A DNA stretch of 64,000 nt from assembly GCF_014196345.1 (NCBI RefSeq), contig NZ_JACIDN010000008.1, positions 216,396 to 280,395 on the forward strand. The letters run 5' to 3'. The position numbers and the translations under genes were made by a program. The notes beneath the pieces were generated by a model. It was not told where the DNA came from. It did no database searches and worked only from the letters and a program-made list of their open reading frames with translations. Each line of letters starts with the position of its first letter. The stretch's first letter is position 1. Origin of the DNA: Methylobacterium brachythecii (GTDB taxonomy: Bacteria; Pseudomonadota; Alphaproteobacteria; Rhizobiales; Beijerinckiaceae). This document shows, one piece after another, positions 59,741 through 64,000 of this stretch.

Positions 59741-60200
59741 CTTGAATCATGCCGCTTCCGGACAAGCCAACTTTATGGGTCCGGAGCCTAAGACGAGGCC
59801 ATGTTTGATGCCCATTCAGCTACGACGGGCCGCTTTTTTGAGGAAAACCTTTGCCTCTAAAAGTGCTTAGACTGTGCAGCTTTACTAGGCCGTCCATCCC
59901 AGCCAGCTCTCGTCGAACATCAGCTAGTGGAATTTGGCGTCAGAGATCGGATGGTCCGCGCGCCAACCAACGCGGTCGACCAACACTCAATGTCAATGAC
60001 CCAAAAGCTGGCGGTTCACATCCGAACTCATATGAGTACCGATCCAGAGCAGCTCAATCATGCAAGACGCAGTGAAACTAGGATTTTAAGTTGAAAAATT
60101 TCGACCGAACGTCCGAAACGTCTTCCTCGATACTAGCATCGGCGAGGCGAATATCATCGCTCTGTCATGAAGTTCCTACAAAATCGCGGCGCCACCTCGA
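59741..60200. other. Gene-free region
   Basis: About 460 bp after the Crp/Fnr fragment. Codon-like stretches exist but no start, motif or family. AT-richer near 60090. Confidence 0.4.
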
Positions 60201-60947
60201 TCAAGCGGCCACAGGTGTTCTACCCAACGCTTCGCCCACCGTACGACGCAGAGCATCCAGGCAGCGTGCCAGCAAGCGCGAGAGAGGGGAGCGCCATAGG
60301 CCGAATCCATCGTCGCAAAGCGGGTCGTTGACCACGGGACTCCCGTCTCGGCCGACAAGAACATTCCCGACGTTCGGATCGAGCCCACGCGGAGAGACTA
60401 CACGCAAGGTGGCGACGTACGCCTCGTAATCGGGCCACGCGGCCCTAAAATCCTCTCGGATACCGTCGAAGCTCGCGTGATCGACGAAAGGCTCGTGCGC
60501 GGGCCATTGCGCCTTGAACCGGTCGCGGACGCCCTCGTCCATCTCGAAGCCAGGATGGTCTGCGATGACGGCGTGAGCATAGGCCAGCCACCAGACGTCG
60601 CGCGTCGGAGTCGTCAGGCGTGAGCCGACAGTCATCAACGCGCCGCAGGGGCTGACGTACAGGTCGTGGACACGCGGAGCATGCGGCCCGTCGGAGCCCG
60701 CAAATCCTTTGCGAAGCAGGGCCGCATAATCGCCGAATCCGTCGGCCTTGCGTGCGAAGCGAACGACGACGTTCGGGTGGTCCAGGTGAGCATGGACCGT
60801 GCCATGGTACCCGAAACCAATCTCGGTCCAACCTGTGGCGATGAGCGAGGCATAGGACTTTTCAGCCGACCGTTCCGCGATGCCCAAAGCGGCAAGTGAG
60901 GGATTCGACGTGCTCGCCTGATTCTTGAATCCAAACATCGCAGCCAC
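60201..60947 (-). CDS. Kinase-fold-like protein
   Basis: 248 aa. The N-lobe has a Gly-containing loop and beta strands (WTEIGFGYHGTVHAHLDHPN, VVVRFARKADGF). The C-lobe has SPRGLDPNVGNVLVGRDGSP followed by VVNDPL, which fits the D-x4-N catalytic loop and the metal-binding D of a protein- or aminoglycoside-kinase-like fold, though HRD is RGLD and DFG is NDP. It could phosphorylate a protein or small molecule, or be a degenerate kinase. Intact, with no obvious partner. Confidence 0.55.
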   Translation of the reverse strand: MAAMFGFKNQASTSNPSLAALGIAERSAEKSYASLIATGWTEIGFGYHGTVHAHLDHPNVVVRFARKADGFGDYAALLRKGFAGSDGPHAPRVHDLYVSPCGALMTVGSRLTTPTRDVWWLAYAHAVIADHPGFEMDEGVRDRFKAQWPAHEPFVDHASFDGIREDFRAAWPDYEAYVATLRVVSPRGLDPNVGNVLVGRDGSPVVNDPLCDDGFGLWRSPLSRLLARCLDALRRTVGEALGRTPVAA

Positions 60948-61134
60948 TCCTTCCTGCCAGTCGACGTCCCGACGCGACGATCTCTCGGCCGCCGCACGCG
61001 TGCAGCAGCTTGGAGAAGCCGGACGGGCAGGTCCGGCAGAGGTCAGGGCGACCGTGTCGATGTCGGGAGCAGCATGACGATGTCGTCATCCCACTGTCAT
61101 GGAATGATCGGTGTCTCGGGAAAGTTCAATAGCG

Positions 61135-61800
61135 TCAGGAGCGTAAATCAGCGGATGACGCAAATGCGTTGTCCTGACGCATCATGCGCCGGGCCGCGGC
61201 CATCCCCGCCAGGAGGGTGCGGGCTCGGATCCCGTCCGCTTCACAGAGCCCATGCTCTGCAACGGGCCGGACATGCCGTCCCGCATGGGCGGGACCGACC
61301 TCGACGTCGTCGAGGACGAGATAGTGCATGATGTGATTTCGGGTCGCGTGCTCGGCGATCTCTTCGCCGCGCCCCGCTTGCTCGGCGGGGTGCATCCCGC
61401 CCGTCTGCGCATCCCAGCTCGCGGGCAGAATGGCTGTACGCCAGTCGGCATGAAAGCAGTCCCCGGGTAGGCCGGCTTCGACGAGCGTCGGACGGCAATC
61501 GGCGATGCGCCATGTCGATGAAACGACGACCCGAGCATCGAACTCCCGTACCAAGGCGGCGACCAGGCTAACTCTGGCAGGATCAAGCACGTCCTTTCCT
61601 GCCTGCCGTTGATATCCGACCGTCGTCACAACGCCGTCCACGTCCAGGTAGACCGCGATCGGCCGTGCCAATCCATCTTCGTTCAATGGGCGCCCCGTTC
61701 CGCATAGCGACCCTGCATGTGCCGCTGCGCGCCGATAGCGCGCGGTTGCAGCCGCCCAGCGTCTGTTGAGTTCTTCATTTTGCTGCTTTCTTGCCCGCAC
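61135..61800 (-). CDS. HAD-like phosphatase domain protein
   Basis: 221 aa. HAD motif I YLDVDGVV, motif II VVSSTWR, motif III-like segment and motif IV YLVLDD. This is the HAD subtype seen in the Swiss-army-knife RNA-repair group. The N-terminal 45 residues are basic and may not belong to the fold. Substrate unknown; RNA 3'-phosphate or nucleotide dephosphorylation is possible. Confidence 0.75.
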   Translation of the reverse strand: MRARKQQNEELNRRWAAATARYRRAAAHAGSLCGTGRPLNEDGLARPIAVYLDVDGVVTTVGYQRQAGKDVLDPARVSLVAALVREFDARVVVSSTWRIADCRPTLVEAGLPGDCFHADWRTAILPASWDAQTGGMHPAEQAGRGEEIAEHATRNHIMHYLVLDDVEVGPAHAGRHVRPVAEHGLCEADGIRARTLLAGMAAARRMMRQDNAFASSADLRS

Positions 61801-62223
61801 TCGACGAGGAGCAACGAGACGGGCAATCGATCTTGACCCTTGCCATCAGGAGAGGCGAGTTGCGTGCCCAGCTCACCGAGGCGCTAAAACATTGCATCGA
61901 ACTCGCTACACGTCGAAGTGCAAGAGGCTGATGCTTACCGCGACGCGAGGCTAAGCGGAGACTGAGGGGTTACGGCGCACGTGCGCGAAAACACGGGCGC
62001 AAGCTGACCCCTCTGCGCTATCTAGGCTGCGTGAATGCTACGTCCCCCTCGGTGCACCCGCGAGGCGACGTTAAACAACTGGATGGGCGCGAAACCGTCC
62101 AGCCATTTCGGTCAGGCGAACATCCACTCATCTGGCTTAGCCTCCCGACGGCAGACCGGCAAAGACTCACCTAATCCGGTCATCAAGCACTTGGAATTTA
62201 TGTCCTTTGCTCGGAAGCGGACG
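61801..62223. other. Gene-free region
   Basis: About 420 bp. A short plus-strand stretch (about 61826-61931: LTLAIRRGELRAQLTEALKH) could be the tail of a lost gene. Nothing else supported. Confidence 0.35.
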
Positions 62224-62464
62224 TCGGACGATCGCGGCCCAGCCCGTGCCGGCGCTGCGGCCGACGATCCTCGCGCGCTTGGTCGAGACCAACCTGAACC
62301 GCCTTATCTCGCTTTAGCATACCGATGCCGACCTCGGCGGCCCCATCGAGGTGGTAACCGACATGGGCAAAAGCTGCCGCCTCGGCTTCCTCGACTATCA
62401 GCCGACAGACGATTTCTTTTTCGACCTGTTCCGGCATCTCGAGGCCGCGCACGTGATCCCGTAA
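62224..62464 (+). pseudogene. Decayed hypothetical gene with internal stop
   Basis: Plus frame: PALRPTILARLVETNLNRLI, SL, stop, then HTDADLGGPIEVVTDMGKSC, RLGFLDYQPTDDFFFDLFRH, LEAAHVIP, stop. The two parts join into one plausible protein if the TAG is repaired. Family unknown. Confidence 0.45.
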
Positions 62465-62684
62465 GCCCACACCCAGCCACCCTGCATCTTTCTCTAGGAA
62501 GCGAGTCTGCGTCTCAAGCATTCGATCTCAAAATCAGCTATTCTACATTCGGCGAAACCATGCTGGCCTCCGCGCCCCTCTCAGTTGCATACGGTGAGCT
62601 CACGTATGCTTCTGATCTGACGTCACGACTTCGCGCAACGATGGTCGGGCGGCATATCTTGCGGACGCCCTAGACGAACAAGTT

Positions 62685-62707
62685 CCCCGGCGCTGTTGGC
62701 GCCGGGG
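62685..62707 (-). terminator. Strong hairpin terminator of the fasciclin gene
   Basis: CCCCGGCGC (62685-62693), loop TGTTG, GCGCCGGGG (62699-62707): a perfect 9-bp GC stem. On the minus strand it follows the fasciclin stop at 62737 and is followed by AACTTGTTCG. Confidence 0.7.
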
Positions 62708-62736
62708 AGAAGTTTGCAGATGGCCCGAGACGCGGA

Positions 62737-63303
62737 TTACGGCTGCAAGACGCCATTGATGACGTGGATCACTCCGTTGGACTGCATGACGTTGGCGATC
62801 GTGACGGTTGCAGTGCCACCTTTGGCGTCAGATACGAAAACCTTCTTGCCCTTCGACTGGATCGTAAGGGGCTCACCCTCGACCGTCTTGAGCTGGCCTC
62901 TGCCGCCGCCATCTCTGGCGAGCTTCATGAGATCGCTGGCGGTATAGGTGCCCGCGACCACGTGGTAGGTCAGGATCTTGGTTAGCGTGGCCTTGCTTTC
63001 AGGCTTGACCAGCGTCTCGACCGTCCCGGCCGGGAGTTTGGCGAAGGCCGCATTCGTTGGCGCGAAGACAGTGAATGGGCCTGGTCCGTTGAGAGTATCG
63101 ACGAGACCCGCCGCCTTGACAGCGGCGACGAGCGTCGTGTTGTCCTTCGAGTTAACGGCGTTCTCGACGATTGTCTTGTTCGCATACATCGGTGCGCCGC
63201 CGACCATGGGATTTCGCGCCATCGCCGTACCCATCAGGGCCAAGCTGAGGCCCAGGGAAACAACTGCTACGCGCGCGACAGACAAGCGATGATCTGAAGT
63301 CAT
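62737..63303 (-). CDS. Secreted fasciclin-domain (FAS1) protein
   Basis: 188 aa. Signal peptide (about 1-29, VVSLGLSLALMGTAMA) and one FAS1 domain (about 55-188): VENAVNSKDNTTLVAAVKAA, GPFTVFAPTNAAFAKLPAGT, TKILTYHVVAGTYTASDL, VMQSNGVIHVINGVLQP. FAS1 proteins mediate adhesion at the cell surface or in the periplasm. It has its own terminator, so it is monocistronic. Confidence 0.93.
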   Translation of the reverse strand: MTSDHRLSVARVAVVSLGLSLALMGTAMARNPMVGGAPMYANKTIVENAVNSKDNTTLVAAVKAAGLVDTLNGPGPFTVFAPTNAAFAKLPAGTVETLVKPESKATLTKILTYHVVAGTYTASDLMKLARDGGGRGQLKTVEGEPLTIQSKGKKVFVSDAKGGTATVTIANVMQSNGVIHVINGVLQP

Positions 63304-63554
63304 TCGGATAAATTCCTTAAGCTGAAGCCAAAGTGGCGTCGACTTTCACTACGGTACCGAGGACGATAGAGTTTCAAAGAATTTGCGGCTCTAAAATAAT
63401 ACCACCATCAGTTTCGCAATGATCCGGCCTTCTAATTTGGAATTTTTCGGCCAAGAGCATGCAATCGGTGATTATGCCGCACCGTTCTACCGGAAATATT
63501 ATGGTTTGAACGGAGTTGAGTTTTGACCGCAAATTCAGCGGCTCGGAGCAAGCC

Positions 63555-63803
63555 GTGTACAATCTCTTTTTCTCGACAGTGATGTTGGCTTTGGAAGCTC
63601 AGAAGGTCATCGAACAGCGGCTGGTACGCCTCGCCTGGGGAGGCGAAGATGGCGAGGCCGAGATGCAGTCGATGGTGGTCGAAAAGATCCACGCGAGCTT
63701 CGAGGCCACCAACACACTGTTATCAGGCGGCACGTTAGAGACGGTGATCGCTCGATATCGCGAACACGTCTCTGTTAACACAGAGCGTCTGTTGTCTCTT
63801 TGA
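63555..63803 (+). CDS. Small conserved protein, family member 3 (MLALE...WGG...YREHV)
   Basis: 82 aa from GTG 63555 (CGGAG upstream; a TTG at 63516 is also in frame). NLFFSTVMLALEAQKVIEQR, LVRLAWGGEDGEAEMQSMVV, TVIARYREHVSVNTERLLSL: same length and pattern as 52353-52598. The following gene repeats the pairing seen at 57.9 kb. Confidence 0.65.
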   Translation: MYNLFFSTVMLALEAQKVIEQRLVRLAWGGEDGEAEMQSMVVEKIHASFEATNTLLSGGTLETVIARYREHVSVNTERLLSL

Positions 63804-63816
63804 TTGATTCAAGTTT

Positions 63817-64000
63817 ATGTCTATTGCGCATAACGATAATATTCCACCGACGACGCCATCCAAAATCGACATCATCACGCCTGATGCGCAAAAACAGCGG
63901 CTTCGCGATCTTTGCGAGACGCTGCCGGCTGAGGAAGTTGCTCAGCCGGATCCTCAAGACGTTCCTGAACGACCGTTCGAAAAACCAGATCCCTCGAAAA
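63817..64000 (+). CDS. Small protein paired with the WGG/YREHV family (partial, runs off the window)
   Basis: At least 61 codons without a stop: MSIAHNDNIPPTTPSKIDII, TPDAQKQRLRDLCETLPAEE, then Pro/Asp-rich sequence. Homologous to 57922-58101 but with an extended tail. Confidence 0.55.
   Translation, partial: MSIAHNDNIPPTTPSKIDIITPDAQKQRLRDLCETLPAEEVAQPDPQDVPERPFEKPDPSK

Noticed and set aside
62198..62521. 107-codon minus-strand frame
   Set aside because: Antisense to a plus-strand stretch that reads as a decayed protein with better composition.
1..64000. CRISPR array
   Set aside because: No regularly spaced 25-40 bp repeats seen on either strand and no cas genes.

Overview
The window looks like chromosome or megaplasmid of a high-GC alphaproteobacterium, most likely Methylobacterium/Methylorubrum or a close relative. 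Supporting genes are a XoxF-type lanthanide methanol dehydrogenase, a NepR-EcfG general stress pair, a MucR regulator, several DUF6894-type small proteins, an N,N-dimethylformamidase (DMFase) and a urease locus with fused UreA-UreB. All family calls come from reading motifs by eye; no database was searched.

Region 1 (1-15.6 kb) is an amide/urea nitrogen module. It opens with the end of a UrtD-like and a complete UrtE-like ABC transporter ATPase. On the opposite strand follow a NarL-type response regulator, a soluble hybrid histidine kinase and an AmiC-like binding protein without a signal peptide, which together look like a cytoplasmic amide sensor. Next come DMFase small and large subunits, a Rieske-oxygenase-like protein that has lost its metal ligands, a Sel1-repeat protein, a small unknown protein, and ureE-ureF-ureAB-ureC-ureG-ureD. 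The urease alpha subunit keeps its nickel ligands but has altered pocket loops. DMFase would release formate and dimethylamine, and urease would release ammonia and CO2.

Region 2 (16-22.3 kb) is conserved housekeeping: xoxF, xerD, a small membrane protein, aroK, aroB, ecfG, nepR and tRNA-Thr(TGT).

Region 3 (22.3-38 kb) is accessory. It holds an HNH nuclease, a LysR/SDR/cyclophilin-like cassette, an IS5-type remnant, and then a co-oriented set: GHKL ATPase, STAS-like DUF4325 protein, CD-NTase, E2-like protein and CapV patatin phospholipase (a short type II CBASS anti-phage system with two extra genes in front). Beside it, on the other strand, is a satellite-like element with integrase, VapE-type primase/helicase, excisionase-like HTH protein and an AT-richer unknown gene, plus repeat-rich spacers.

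Region 4 (38-64 kb) is a low-density stretch of small, mostly unknown genes: TonB-like, PAS, YciF-like ferritin, SRAP peptidase, MucR, SRPBCC, phosphoesterase, phasin, HAD and fasciclin proteins. It contains several small paralogous families and a run of decayed genes at about 57-62.5 kb. An EcfG-type promoter match upstream of the YciF-like gene ties this part to the stress regulators at 21 kb.
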